Made by a program: the position numbers and the translations under genes
Virus record (IMG/VR): IMGVR_UViG_3300030119_000441
Span: 1 to 44,803 of that record
Source: a virus
Length of the DNA stretch: 44,803 nt
Reading direction: 5' to 3' (one strand)
Notes under the pieces: model-generated
What the model saw: only the letters and a program-made list of their open reading frames with translations
Told to the model about the DNA's origin: nothing
Database searches by the model: none
Shown: piece after piece, positions 33,523 through 41,343 of the stretch
Numbering within the stretch: the stretch's first letter is position 1
Layout: the number at the start of each line of letters is the position of its first letter

Positions 33523-33588
33523 ATAAGGCACGAAAACTTCTCATGCCTTATTTGTGTTACAGCTTTAGGACTGGCACATCCTTGTGCC
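33523..33588 (-). other. Two hairpins upstream of the tRNA
   Basis: ATAAGGCA (33523-33530) pairs with TGCCTTAT (33544-33551), and GGCACA (33573-33578) pairs with TGTGCC (33583-33588). Both lie between the stop of the 33597-34085 gene and the tRNA. Neither has a clear T tract for the - strand, so tRNA processing or 3'-end protection is as likely as termination. Confidence 0.5.
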
Positions 33589-33596
33589 TACCAAAA

Positions 33597-34085
33597 TCAG
33601 GCCAGTTGGACAGACTTGATCTGGTTGAACTTCATGTCCGGGTCATCCTTGTCAGCCTTGACTGCCACAGTCATTGCAACTTCTGCACCGTCAGAGGCAT
33701 TCATGATTTCGGAAGGGGAGGAACCACCGAAAGTTTCACGAAGTACTGCGAGTACCTCTTTCAGCTGACCTTGGCCAAACAGCATCGGCTTGCCTGCGTT
33801 CGGTCCTTTCTGAGTAATGATGGGAGTACCATCACGCATCTCGATCGGGAAGCGGAAGTTGACTTTCTTACCCGGCTCCGGCGCAGTGTCCTTGGTGGGA
33901 TTGGAAAGTTCCAGAACTTCTTTGTACTCGAAGCTCATGACAACGATGACTTTCTCTTCGTCGTCAGCCATGCCCCAACCGATAGTACCGAGGTGGCTAC
34001 CTTTGGGCAGGGGTTCAAACTTTTCCAGATCCGCCAGATCGTCGATAGAGGAGTCCAGCAAACCGCCAATGTTGTCGATAGACAT
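33597..34085 (-). CDS. Probable ssDNA-binding/recombination accessory protein
   Basis: A 162-residue acidic protein. The N-terminus (SIDDLADLEKFEPLPKGSH) followed by a beta-rich core (residues about 30-100) and a second strand set near the end resembles small phage single-stranded DNA-binding proteins with an OB-like fold. It is encoded directly downstream of a Sak4-like ATPase, a pairing often seen in phages where the ATPase anneals strands with an SSB partner. Codons look well adapted, consistent with abundance. There is no diagnostic motif, so this is a context-based call. Confidence 0.5.
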   Translation of the reverse strand: MSIDNIGGLLDSSIDDLADLEKFEPLPKGSHLGTIGWGMADDEEKVIVVMSFEYKEVLELSNPTKDTAPEPGKKVNFRFPIEMRDGTPIITQKGPNAGKPMLFGQGQLKEVLAVLRETFGGSSPSEIMNASDGAEVAMTVAVKADKDDPDMKFNQIKSVQLA

Positions 34086-34140
34086 AGTCTTATTCCTTCT
34101 TCATTACAGTGTGATATGAGGTTGTGTATTACAGTACTTC

Positions 34141-34938
34141 TTACTGCGGAGTCTCCCAGAGATCCAGGAGTTTGGCATTCGGGTTGTTGTCCAGATTAGC
34201 TGAACTACGCCCCCCTGTGAGAATGCCGTTGGCGTATGTGGTACTGGAAGCAAAACGATGTTGCTTGTTTTTGATCTCACAGTACACTACTTCGTCGAAA
34301 TACTTTGCAGAGTTTCGAGAGAAGTTCCGAGTCCCAGCAGTCGGGACCAATTTGTCTTTACCTTCTTTAGACCCATCGGGAACTTTAACTTCGTTCTCGT
34401 GAGTGATCCAGACAACATTGTACGGAGCTGCCTGAATGTAGGAAAGAATTGTGTCCATCAGCTTACCCAAGTTACCCCAGTCGTCATGCTGGAGTTTGTA
34501 CAACTCATCCTTATCACGGGTAATGTGCGCGATAGCAGAGTTGGTGAGCTGAGTACCGCTGTCAATAACTACACAGTCGTTTGGCCCCAAGTCATTCAAA
34601 CTGACTCGCTCAGATACCGCACCTTCTTTGCGGCAGATTGGGCAACTGACCTTACCGTGCTTGATACAGATTTCAACTGGCAAGCCCTTCATAACTTTGA
34701 GCACAGTGTCAATAGCTTGCGGGTTCACACGAGTGTCAGGAATCTGAATCACATTGATTCGCTGCTTCCACTCAGCAGGTAACTTGTGCAAAGTGGCGGA
34801 GCCTTTTTCCAAGTCAAACCAAACAAGGTTAAACTTCTCAGACAGCTTACCGGCCAACTCAGTTTTGCCAGACTTAGGCGCACCGTATACACAGATGTGC
34901 TTGACTGGACTTTGTGCGAGTTCAGTGAGTTGTACCAT
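34141..34938 (-). CDS. Sak4-like RecA-fold ATPase
   Basis: A 265-residue P-loop ATPase of the compact RecA-like type that phages use for single-strand annealing and recombination. Walker A is GAPKSGKT (residues 19-26), and Walker B is CVVIDSGTQ (122-130). A Cys cluster C91, C99, C102 (CPIC) between them could bind zinc. NVVWITHENE (near 170) looks like the sensor strand. It is followed by the SSB-like gene and preceded by small genes and a Cas4-type nuclease, which together make a recombination/repair set. Confidence 0.78.
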   Translation of the reverse strand: MVQLTELAQSPVKHICVYGAPKSGKTELAGKLSEKFNLVWFDLEKGSATLHKLPAEWKQRINVIQIPDTRVNPQAIDTVLKVMKGLPVEICIKHGKVSCPICRKEGAVSERVSLNDLGPNDCVVIDSGTQLTNSAIAHITRDKDELYKLQHDDWGNLGKLMDTILSYIQAAPYNVVWITHENEVKVPDGSKEGKDKLVPTAGTRNFSRNSAKYFDEVVYCEIKNKQHRFASSTTYANGILTGGRSSANLDNNPNAKLLDLWETPQ

Positions 34939-35251
34939 TGGCGGGTGCTCCTTGATCGGCGAACTTTTTGATAATGGTGGCGGCAGCTTCTTGCATTACT
35001 TCCAAGTCTGCGGGACTCAGCTCTGCAAGGGCTTTGAAGTGTGCGCCAATTTGCTGGTCTTTCATTTGAGTATCAAGCGCGTTACCAAGTGAGGCGCAAG
35101 TTACGTCCTCAAGCAGAGCGCGGCGTTGCTCCTCAGTTAGATCACCTGCCAGAACTGCACCCATCGCAACTCCTACAGCTTTGTCTGCTTGGTTACGGTT
35201 GTACAAGTCAGCGACAAAGTCAGAGACTTTCTGAAACTTATCTGCGTCCAT
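34922..35251 (-). CDS. Hypothetical helical protein (109 aa)
   Basis: An all-helical, Ala/Glu-rich protein without a recognised motif. It overlaps the Sak4-like gene by 17 bases, so the two are probably co-translated. AGAGGA lies 8 bases before the ATG. A role in recombination is suggested by position only. Confidence 0.65.
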   Translation of the reverse strand: MDADKFQKVSDFVADLYNRNQADKAVGVAMGAVLAGDLTEEQRRALLEDVTCASLGNALDTQMKDQQIGAHFKALAELSPADLEVMQEAAATIIKKFADQGAPANGTTH

Positions 35252-35255
35252 CTTT

Positions 35256-35471
35256 TTAGTCCTCTTTTTCAGAGTTGTGAGCTTTTATCTTACCATTGTC
35301 CAGATTGATTGTCCAGAACTTTCTGCTGCAATCTACAATGTCTCCATCACTGTCCATAGGCGAACCTACTACAACAGTGTTGGGCATGTAACGAGACGCT
35401 ACTGCTATAGCTTCCGGTCCTGACTCAGCGTGTAGCTTGAGTATGACATCAGTTAACTCTAATAATCTCAT
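35256..35471 (-). CDS. Hypothetical protein (71 aa)
   Basis: A small protein with an N-terminal helix (MRLLELTDVILKLH) and a beta-like C-terminus (DCSRKFWTINLDNGKIKAH). Its ATG overlaps the TGA of the upstream nuclease gene (ATGA). It may be a small partner of the nuclease. No family is recognised. Confidence 0.6.
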   Translation of the reverse strand: MRLLELTDVILKLHAESGPEAIAVASRYMPNTVVVGSPMDSDGDIVDCSRKFWTINLDNGKIKAHNSEKED

Positions 35472-36457
35472 GCCAGTAACTCCTCGAAGTCAATGTAGAA
35501 ATCATACTTAGCTTCTTCCCATTCACCAGCCAGATTCTTACGCAAGTCTTTGTAATGTTTCTCACGCAACAGAGACATAAGAGACTCAGTAGGCTGGTGA
35601 CAGAAGTCCATGTACGGACAGACTCGGCCAAAGTTAGTGCAGCTCTCACCGTGAGTAGGCCAGTTGCCGTAGTTGCCAAACCTCTCTAGCATACGCTCAA
35701 GAGTTTCTTCATCCCACAGTCTGTCCTGCAACCACAGTGCCCGCTGAGTCATGGACTTAGGAAAGTCAAACGGCTCAAAGCGATTGAGCTTAGTCATCCA
35801 CACAAGGTACTGAACATTGTAGCTAGTGCAGCCAGGCTCAATCTTATCCAGAATTACTGAGTACCCAATGGCTTGCGCACTGTTCTTGTAATTGTAGTGG
35901 TTGACATAGTTAGCACTGGAGGTTTTCAACTCCAATACCAACAACTCACCTGTGATAATGTGGCGCAATACCAAGTCCACATAACCCCGGTACTGAACTC
36001 TGGGGAACTGGATACAGAATGACAACTCAGCTGCTGGCTTACCGTTAATGTACGCGACTTCGTAGTCATCAAACATACCTGCATCCACTAAGTCCACAAA
36101 CTGCATCAGGCAACCGATGGCACTGAGTAAGCTCTTCTTCTGCTTCTCATTCTCTGCCCAAGTTTCTGTGTGCCAAGTAGTGAACATGGCCCAGACAGTC
36201 TTGTTCCAGTCGCGAGTGATAAGGTACTGCTGGATACCTTCACCAATCACATGACCATAAGAGAAAGTGATCTCAGTATTGTAGTCATGAATAGAGTCAG
36301 CTTGTAACTTACCCAACTGGAATCGGCGGGGACACTCATGTAGTCCCAACTCAGATGAGTAAGACATACGCAGGAAGCGTGGGTCAATCTCACCGGGTTC
36401 CAGTATTCTAACTGGTGAAGTATCTTCTTCCGACAGGGCTGTATCTAAGAAACTCAT
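35468..36457 (-). CDS. PD-(D/E)XK nuclease of Cas4/RecB type with probable Fe-S cluster
   Basis: A 329-residue exonuclease-type protein. Active-site residues: H69, D161 in YRGYVDLVL, E176 and K178 in LVLELKTSS, and Q195/Y199 in AQAIGYS (RecB motif). Four cysteines are placed as in Cas4/AddB 4Fe-4S proteins: C42 in HECPRRF near the N-terminus, and C273, C280, C286 near the C-terminus. It likely degrades or resects DNA ends during replication or recombination with the Sak4-like ATPase and SSB-like protein encoded downstream. No cas genes are present, so a CRISPR role is not suggested. Confidence 0.85.
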   Translation of the reverse strand: MSFLDTALSEEDTSPVRILEPGEIDPRFLRMSYSSELGLHECPRRFQLGKLQADSIHDYNTEITFSYGHVIGEGIQQYLITRDWNKTVWAMFTTWHTETWAENEKQKKSLLSAIGCLMQFVDLVDAGMFDDYEVAYINGKPAAELSFCIQFPRVQYRGYVDLVLRHIITGELLVLELKTSSANYVNHYNYKNSAQAIGYSVILDKIEPGCTSYNVQYLVWMTKLNRFEPFDFPKSMTQRALWLQDRLWDEETLERMLERFGNYGNWPTHGESCTNFGRVCPYMDFCHQPTESLMSLLREKHYKDLRKNLAGEWEEAKYDFYIDFEELLA

Positions 36458-36987
36458 TTGCCTAGTCTCCGTTCATGTGGTGATTTACAACAGGAGTCAA
36501 ACTTACCTGCTGTGTAAAAGTTCTGCATTGCTACATTGAATGCCCACTCTACCCAAGTCCAGTGGATACCAGTGTGCATAGCAATGCGTTGTATCTCATA
36601 CGCTGGTGACCAGTTAAGTCCCCGGCAGTTACGGCAGGCATTTACTAATGCCGGATAGTCAGAGTCTGCTACCTTAGTACCGCAGCCGCACACGATAAGG
36701 AAACTATCGGACGGGAACTGCTTAGCACTAAACTTATCTCGCAGATCATGGCCGGGTCTCACAAGTATCTCAAAGAGCATAAGACCTGTAGCCATATAGT
36801 CTTTGTAATTCTCGTGGCGTTGGGACAGATAAAGATGTACTGCAAGTAACAGATCGTCTTTATCTGCGCCAGCTAGTTCAGTAATATCAGTCACAGTTCT
36901 TGAGTTAGTAGCCAAGCGCACACCGTCAAATGGTATACGCTCAGCTCCTAAATCCTCCGCACTTTCCAGTTGAGAGAGTATGTCCAT
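36454..36987 (-). CDS. Hypothetical protein with zinc-ribbon-like cysteines (177 aa)
   Basis: An N-terminal acidic helical half (residues about 1-85) is followed by a VCGCG (near residue 100) and CRNC (near 118) pair, spaced as in a zinc ribbon, then a helical WTWVEWAF segment and a CC pair near the end. It lies between the dispersed coiled-coil-type protein and the Cas4-type nuclease, with ATGA/TAATG overlaps on both sides. It may be a DNA- or protein-binding partner of the nuclease. No family is recognised. Confidence 0.65.
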   Translation of the reverse strand: MDILSQLESAEDLGAERIPFDGVRLATNSRTVTDITELAGADKDDLLLAVHLYLSQRHENYKDYMATGLMLFEILVRPGHDLRDKFSAKQFPSDSFLIVCGCGTKVADSDYPALVNACRNCRGLNWSPAYEIQRIAMHTGIHWTWVEWAFNVAMQNFYTAGKFDSCCKSPHERRLGK

Positions 36988-37544
36988 TACAAATCGTCAG
37001 CACTGATTTGCAGATTCTTAACAGACTTCTTAGCTGCCTTGACTTTAGCTGGCTTAACAATCTCAACATTAGCCATCTTAGTCAGTGCCTGCACAACTAA
37101 GCCAATGCCTTCATCAGTAAAGGCGGTTACAATAGCAGGATCTTTGCGCAACTTAACGTGAATGTCACGGAGTACCACACGCATCTCAGGCAGCTCTTCA
37201 AGCATAGCTTGCTCAAGTTCTGCCATTTTCATTCTCAGTTGCTCTGCTTCTTCGTGGTCGTCCGTGATCCACTCATCTGCTGATAAGGACTCAGTGACTG
37301 GAGCATCTGGACTCGGTCGGGATTGTTGAGTTGCGACTGCAGTAACTTGTTCTGTCCCTGAGTCCAGCGCAGTTCCCGCTTGGTCTGCTGAAGTTTCCGG
37401 CTGCTCAGGTTCACTAACATTGCTGCTACCAGATTCAGTGCCAGCGATGCCAGTGCTAGGACTTGCCAAGTTTCCAGATTCATTTTCAGTCTCCGCTCCC
37501 TTACGCTTGGCCATTAACTCAGCCAGTCTGTTCTTTGCACTCAT
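36987..37544 (-). CDS. Disordered early protein with shared N-terminal leader and C-terminal tail (185 aa)
   Basis: Three zones: an N-terminal basic helix MSAKNRLAELMAKRKGAE nearly identical to the start of the helicase at 39523-41343; a long Ser/Glu/Thr/Pro-rich linker (residues about 17-90) that looks disordered; and a helical C-terminal domain (95-170) ending in QISADDL, similar to the last residues of the paralogues at 620-1270 and 38572-39177. The linker is overlapped by another ORF with its own ribosome binding site (37235-37483). It may be an interaction scaffold in the replication machinery. That is inference. Confidence 0.65.
   Translation of the reverse strand: MSAKNRLAELMAKRKGAETENESGNLASPSTGIAGTESGSSNVSEPEQPETSADQAGTALDSGTEQVTAVATQQSRPSPDAPVTESLSADEWITDDHEEAEQLRMKMAELEQAMLEELPEMRVVLRDIHVKLRKDPAIVTAFTDEGIGLVVQALTKMANVEIVKPAKVKAAKKSVKNLQISADDL
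37235..37483 (-). CDS. Nested small membrane protein candidate (82 aa)
   Basis: An ORF in a different frame inside the disordered linker of the 36987-37544 gene. It encodes a single N-terminal transmembrane helix (WQVLALASLALNLVAAMLV), then a basic, Gln-rich, coiled-coil-like tail, the topology of an i-spanin or a small holin-like protein. GGAG lies 7 bases before its ATG. The outer frame is low-complexity, a place where overprinting is tolerated. It could be chance, since Ser/Glu-rich codons can give hydrophobic frames. Confidence 0.4.
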   Translation of the reverse strand: MNLETWQVLALASLALNLVAAMLVNLSSRKLQQTKRELRWTQGQNKLLQSQLNNPDRVQMLQSLSPYQQMSGSRTTTKKQSN

Positions 37545-37545
37545 G

Positions 37546-38253
37546 TTACACTCTCCGCTTGTAGATACTCCCCAACTCAGAGAGCATGAAAGTTTTGTAC
37601 TCTTCCCAGGTTTCAGGAGTAGCTGCTTTACTGCGCTGCATCAGGACTTCCAAGAACATATTATCTTCAGCAGCCAGGCTCTCAAACCAGCCCGGAACTT
37701 TCCAGTGCTTGTCGTACTCACCGCTCTTGTAACCGTTGGCTTGGCGGAACTCATTGAGACAGCACTTGGCAGCATAGATGTGGACAACATCTTCACCAGT
37801 CATACCTAGAGTATGCAGAAGACTCTGCAAAGAGTCCCACTTAATGCCAGTTGCCAGGTACTCACAAGCGATTACTTTCAAATTGTACGCAATAGTATCT
37901 GTCTGAAGGTGAGAAAGATACTCTTTGCTTGCAGGTTCAGGAACTTGATTGACCATCCAGAACTTGCTCAGAACAAAGTGAAGCATGTCAATCAGCTCCA
38001 ACTTGAACTGCTCCCGATTCTCAGGCGGGAGATAGTAAGCACCACTGGTATCTTTCCACCACTTCCAGTTGACCAGACTCAGTGCTTCAGCAACTTCGTC
38101 AATAAGAGCCAGTTGGAAATCCCAGTTCTGGGTCAGCCAGTTAGGATGGATCAACTTGTTCAGCTCATTCTGGCGTTCCATAAGCCAAGCAATTTGGCTA
38201 CGGGTAAATACCGGGCCAGTAACTGCTCTTACTACTGTACGTTCTTCGTTCAT
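37546..38253 (-). CDS. Dimeric dUTPase (all-alpha NTP pyrophosphatase)
   Basis: It hydrolyses dUTP (and possibly dUDP) to dUMP, keeping uracil out of phage DNA and feeding dTMP synthesis. It matches the dimeric dUTPase/MazG-like fold: LIDEVAEALSLVNWKWWK gives the first metal-binding pair (E..E, with the WKWW substrate segment), KLELIDMLHFVLS gives the second pair (E..D), and EYDKHW occurs near the end. The 236-aa length is normal. I place the start at 38253 (MNEERTV), as GGAGG lies 8 bases upstream; a start at 38268 would use that site as coding sequence. Confidence 0.85.
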   Translation of the reverse strand: MNEERTVVRAVTGPVFTRSQIAWLMERQNELNKLIHPNWLTQNWDFQLALIDEVAEALSLVNWKWWKDTSGAYYLPPENREQFKLELIDMLHFVLSKFWMVNQVPEPASKEYLSHLQTDTIAYNLKVIACEYLATGIKWDSLQSLLHTLGMTGEDVVHIYAAKCCLNEFRQANGYKSGEYDKHWKVPGWFESLAAEDNMFLEVLMQRSKAATPETWEEYKTFMLSELGSIYKRRV

Positions 38254-38471
38254 TGCATTGCCTCCCAACCTGAAGTTGACTTCTCAGACCGCGCTAACTC
38301 CCAGACATCGCCAGAGTCATCCTTAATATGCCCACCAATGTATACAAACTTAACACGGCGATAGTCGTCAGGCGCTCCCTTGTACTTAACTTTGCCTGTC
38401 TGATCTGTCTCAGTACGAGTACGGCAAAGAAAGGGAGTACCAACTTCTAGGAGTTTATATTTCTCGGACAT
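38250..38471 (-). CDS. Hypothetical protein (73 aa)
   Basis: A small basic/beta-type protein with segments YKLLEVGTPFLCRT and RRVKFVYIGGHI that suggest a small barrel. GAGGTTAC lies upstream of the ATG. It overlaps the dUTPase start by 4 bases, indicating coupling. No family is recognised. Confidence 0.65.
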   Translation of the reverse strand: MSEKYKLLEVGTPFLCRTRTETDQTGKVKYKGAPDDYRRVKFVYIGGHIKDDSGDVWELARSEKSTSGWEAMQ

Positions 38472-38503
38472 TGAAAGTAACCTCAGTGATTTTATTTAGG
38501 GCG

Positions 38504-38546
38504 CAAGAAAGCCCGAACAGACTCTGCTCAGGCTTTCTTGTTTTTT
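38504..38546 (+). terminator. Strong hairpin with T tract, oriented against the surrounding operon
   Basis: CAAGAAAGCC (38504-38513) pairs perfectly with GGCTTTCTTG (38531-38540), with inner GA/TC and CAG/CTG pairs. TTTTTT follows on the + strand only. Surrounding genes all read leftward. It could block antisense transcription, or act in the - strand RNA as a 3'-end or processing hairpin between the 38572-39177 gene and the next. Confidence 0.75.
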
Positions 38547-38571
38547 CACCGAATTGTAACCGGCCAGGTAC

Positions 38572-39177
38572 TTACAGAGCGTCAGCAGTCACGACTTCGG
38601 ACTTCTCAGTCAGCTCAGCAACCTTGTCCATCAGGTACTTAACCACACGTTCGTGAGTTTCCAGCACGTCTTCAGGCGCATTGGTAACGAAAGTTTCCAG
38701 ATAGCCGACCAGTTTCTGAAGTACCGCAGTATCGCCGGCAACTTGCTTGAAACGGTCGATGAAAAGACCAGCAGCCATCTGGAGTTGCTTCTCGGTACGA
38801 TCGGACGCAGTTGCCATAACTGTGATGAAGTCTTTGGCGAACGCTTCCAGATCGACTTTGGTAAGTACCGAACGCTCGGACTTCGGCAAGTTTGCCAGAG
38901 CTTCCAGAGTCAGCTTACCTTCGGCAGCCAGTGCATCCAGAGTATCTTGATTGAACTCAGGATTTTCGTCAACAAAGCTACGGATGTAGCTGTTCAGAGG
39001 AGCGTAAGCCGCTTCGACAATGAAGTCTTTTACTTTCTCACTGCCGTTAGTCAGCAGTTCGATCAGACCAGCAGCACTGGGTACAGCGAACACGACTTCA
39101 ACAGTCGGGCGCTTGTAGCCAGTTTCTTTGTCTTTGCGGAAGTTGTAAGTACCAGTAACTTGCTGTTCAAGGCTCAT
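38572..39177 (-). CDS. Abundant early protein of unknown function (201 aa)
   Basis: A soluble, helical, acidic protein with strongly biased codons (C/G-ending), unlike most leftward neighbours, with AAGGAA before the ATG, its own extended -10 promoter, a leader hairpin and a 3' hairpin. These suggest very high expression. It is a distant paralogue of the 620-1270 protein (shared ER-x-LTK, APED and C-terminal ADAL). No domain is recognised. Abundant early proteins in phages include ssDNA-binding, nucleoid-like or host-takeover proteins; which applies is unknown. Confidence 0.72.
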   Translation of the reverse strand: MSLEQQVTGTYNFRKDKETGYKRPTVEVVFAVPSAAGLIELLTNGSEKVKDFIVEAAYAPLNSYIRSFVDENPEFNQDTLDALAAEGKLTLEALANLPKSERSVLTKVDLEAFAKDFITVMATASDRTEKQLQMAAGLFIDRFKQVAGDTAVLQKLVGYLETFVTNAPEDVLETHERVVKYLMDKVAELTEKSEVVTADAL

Positions 39178-39214
39178 TTTGAGTTTCCTTATTACAGATA
39201 GTGAGGGGGAAAAA

Positions 39215-39237
39215 GCGCTTGGCGTTTTGCCTTGCGC
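39215..39237 (-). promoter_or_regulatory. 5' leader hairpin of the 38572-39177 mRNA
   Basis: On the - strand, GCGC-AA-GGC (39237-39229) pairs with GCC-AA-GCGC (39224-39215) around AAAAC, followed by TTTTT. Given the -10 box at 39246-39251, transcription should start near 39239, so the RNA begins with this hairpin. It could stabilise the mRNA 5' end or act as an attenuator. Confidence 0.6.
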
Positions 39238-39245
39238 GGGTGGCC

Positions 39246-39254
39246 ATTATAGCA
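39246..39254 (-). promoter_or_regulatory. Extended -10 promoter for the 38572-39177 gene
   Basis: The reverse strand reads TGCTATAAT: a perfect TATAAT (39251-39246) with the TGn extension. The preceding GT makes GTGCTATAAT identical to the late promoter at 2677-2685. The -35 region is GC-rich and poor. Confidence 0.65.
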
Positions 39255-39293
39255 CATGCCCGCGCCGGTATGGGTGAAAAAATTCAGCTCATT

Positions 39294-39539
39294 CTAGCGA
39301 AGACTATCCTTAGTTTCTCGCTCTTGCAAAGTTAAGCGTCTGTCCTCCTCTTGCATAGCTTTAACTGTGGCTTCCAGCTCGTCAAAAATTTCTGTAACAG
39401 TTTCCATACGCGCTGAGTTACTTCCAGTGTACTTAGCTACCATAGGTAGTACGCAAGCTCGAAGTCCTTTTATTCTGAACAACTCCCAGTTCCTTTCACG
39501 AGTGCGTTGAGCAAATGGCTTGTTAGTGTTTCGCAGCAT
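39294..39539 (-). CDS. Hypothetical protein (81 aa)
   Basis: A basic N-terminal region (residues 1-45; NKPFAQRTRERNWELFRIKG) is followed by an acidic helix (46-81). AAGGAT lies 7 bases before the ATG. It overlaps the helicase end by 17 bases. No family is recognised; the charged, helical make-up could suit a small regulator. Confidence 0.65.
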   Translation of the reverse strand: MLRNTNKPFAQRTRERNWELFRIKGLRACVLPMVAKYTGSNSARMETVTEIFDELEATVKAMQEEDRRLTLQERETKDSLR

Positions 39540-41343
39540 TTTGGAATCCTTTATCTTCAGCTAGTCTCCACAGTCCAGTAGGCTCTTGCATTTCTGCACC
39601 TTTGTACTGGTTGATTTCAATGTAGCGACTAAAGTTAGCAAGTTTTAATTCCAGAGTCTGGCCCGGAATCTTCTGAGTTGTGATACCTTTGACAAACAAG
39701 TTAGGTTCACCAATTACCCAAAGCTCTCTCTTAGCCCGTGTTACTGCTGTGTACAGCAACTCCCGGAAAAGCATATTACCTTGGGACTTATGAGTAATGA
39801 ACAGGACTCGCTCGTATTCAGAACCCTGGGACTTGTGGACTGTGATTGCATAACCTAAGTCCAGTACTGACAACTCACCAGCACTCTCAATAGTTGTGAC
39901 TGGCGCAGGTCCGTATTCATCCTCATTCCAACCTATCGGAGTTACTTGGATTTGAGAACTGATCGCTCTCGATGTTGCTTTCTCTTCGTCACCTAACCTC
40001 CCAGCAATCTGGTCAAGGAAATTATCTACCGCACTCGCGTGCTCTGCTGACATAGCATCTTCATCATAGTCATCCATAAGAATACTAGCCATTGCACTTG
40101 TGCGAGTTTTGTCATGCTCAATACCCCAGTAGTCCAGAGTCCTACTAGGTGTGGCAGGTTCTGGCCCGATGTACTTAGCATTGTGGCGAATGTCAGTAAT
40201 AATGTGCTCAGTTTTGTCCCACAGAACTTTATCACCAATTCGGAAATACTTTTTACTTATACCTCCAAGTATCTCATGCACTTCAGCATCGGCATCCATA
40301 GCAAGTTTAGTTGCCACAATCTTATTCATCTCAATTGTGCCAAATGACTTGTTGTACGGAGTGAGAATAGTGTCTTTCATTGGCTCATAACTGCCTTGGT
40401 CAATCAAGTTAGGCAGAAATGTGGTGAGTGCCTCAAGTGCTTTCTCTGGCCCAAGTGCTTTCTTCCACGGATGCACAATGAGTCTGTCACCTTTCTCACT
40501 GGTGATATTCCAGTCAGGTAGCTCAGGTGCGGGAATAACTTTACCGCTCAGAATCCTGTGGGCTAGTGCCAGAATTGGAGACTCCAGAGCTTGCCGGTGA
40601 ACATGAGTTAGTTCAACTGTCTCAATACCAGCTTGCATAGAGTGAATGAAAATGGACTTACCAAACACTGGAGGTAACTGCTGAATGTCACCAAACAGAA
40701 TTATTTGGACTTCGTGGTCTACCGCAATAGCGTCCATTAACTCATTCCACAAAGGAATGCCAGTCATAGTAGCCTCATCCATACAGATAACTTTAATATC
40801 TTTAGGGAGAGGATTCATTGCATTGCGACTAGGCAAGAACTCTCGCTTAGTCACATTCTTCATTTTAACTGGATCCCATTCCTCAGTGAATACAGGTTTG
40901 AACTCCAGCAGTTTGTGGATAGTCATAGCATTGTGCCGCAGATTACTGGGCAACTTACTTCGAGTATTCTCTACAGCTTTGTTAGTGAAAGAAACAAATA
41001 ACATACCGGGAGCGCCAGTAGTTATGTACTTATGTCCATCATTGTGATTGATTGCAGGTAGGCTAAGTGACAGTTGTCTGGCAATTTCCACTTCCACTGT
41101 AGTTTTACCAGAACCAGCAGGCCCAGTGATAGCGACAGGTTTGCCAGATACAGCAGTCTGAATGGCTCGTAACTGATCCTCATGCCAGTTCCAAGAGCTG
41201 CTACTGAGCGCGCCTGCTAACTCCGAGTCCTCGACGGCTACTGCTAACTCAGTCTTACTCAGGTTAGGATTAGTTTCTGCAATCTGTTCTCTGGCTTTTC
41301 TTTTAGCTGCTAGTAGCTCAGCTAGTCTAGTTTTAGCACTCAT
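39523..41343 (-). CDS. SF1 DNA helicase, RecD/Dda type
   Basis: It unwinds DNA 5'-3' in replication or recombination. In 606 residues: Walker A GPAGSGKT (74-81), motif Ia region FVSFTNKAVENT, motif II CMDEAT with D189/E190, motif III GDIQQLPPV, motif V ITVHKSQGSEY (about 500-510) and motif VI YTAVTRAK (531-538). All helicase motifs are present. An N-terminal extension (1-50) begins MSAKTRLAELLAAKRKARE, shared with the 36987-37544 protein. AAGGAG precedes the ATG, which overlaps the previous TGA. Confidence 0.92.
   Translation of the reverse strand: MSAKTRLAELLAAKRKAREQIAETNPNLSKTELAVAVEDSELAGALSSSSWNWHEDQLRAIQTAVSGKPVAITGPAGSGKTTVEVEIARQLSLSLPAINHNDGHKYITTGAPGMLFVSFTNKAVENTRSKLPSNLRHNAMTIHKLLEFKPVFTEEWDPVKMKNVTKREFLPSRNAMNPLPKDIKVICMDEATMTGIPLWNELMDAIAVDHEVQIILFGDIQQLPPVFGKSIFIHSMQAGIETVELTHVHRQALESPILALAHRILSGKVIPAPELPDWNITSEKGDRLIVHPWKKALGPEKALEALTTFLPNLIDQGSYEPMKDTILTPYNKSFGTIEMNKIVATKLAMDADAEVHEILGGISKKYFRIGDKVLWDKTEHIITDIRHNAKYIGPEPATPSRTLDYWGIEHDKTRTSAMASILMDDYDEDAMSAEHASAVDNFLDQIAGRLGDEEKATSRAISSQIQVTPIGWNEDEYGPAPVTTIESAGELSVLDLGYAITVHKSQGSEYERVLFITHKSQGNMLFRELLYTAVTRAKRELWVIGEPNLFVKGITTQKIPGQTLELKLANFSRYIEINQYKGAEMQEPTGLWRLAEDKGFQNAAKH

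Noticed and set aside
35468-36457. Cas4 of a phage CRISPR system
   Set aside because: No array or other cas gene is present; the neighbours are recombination and replication genes, so a RecB-type exonuclease role is more likely.
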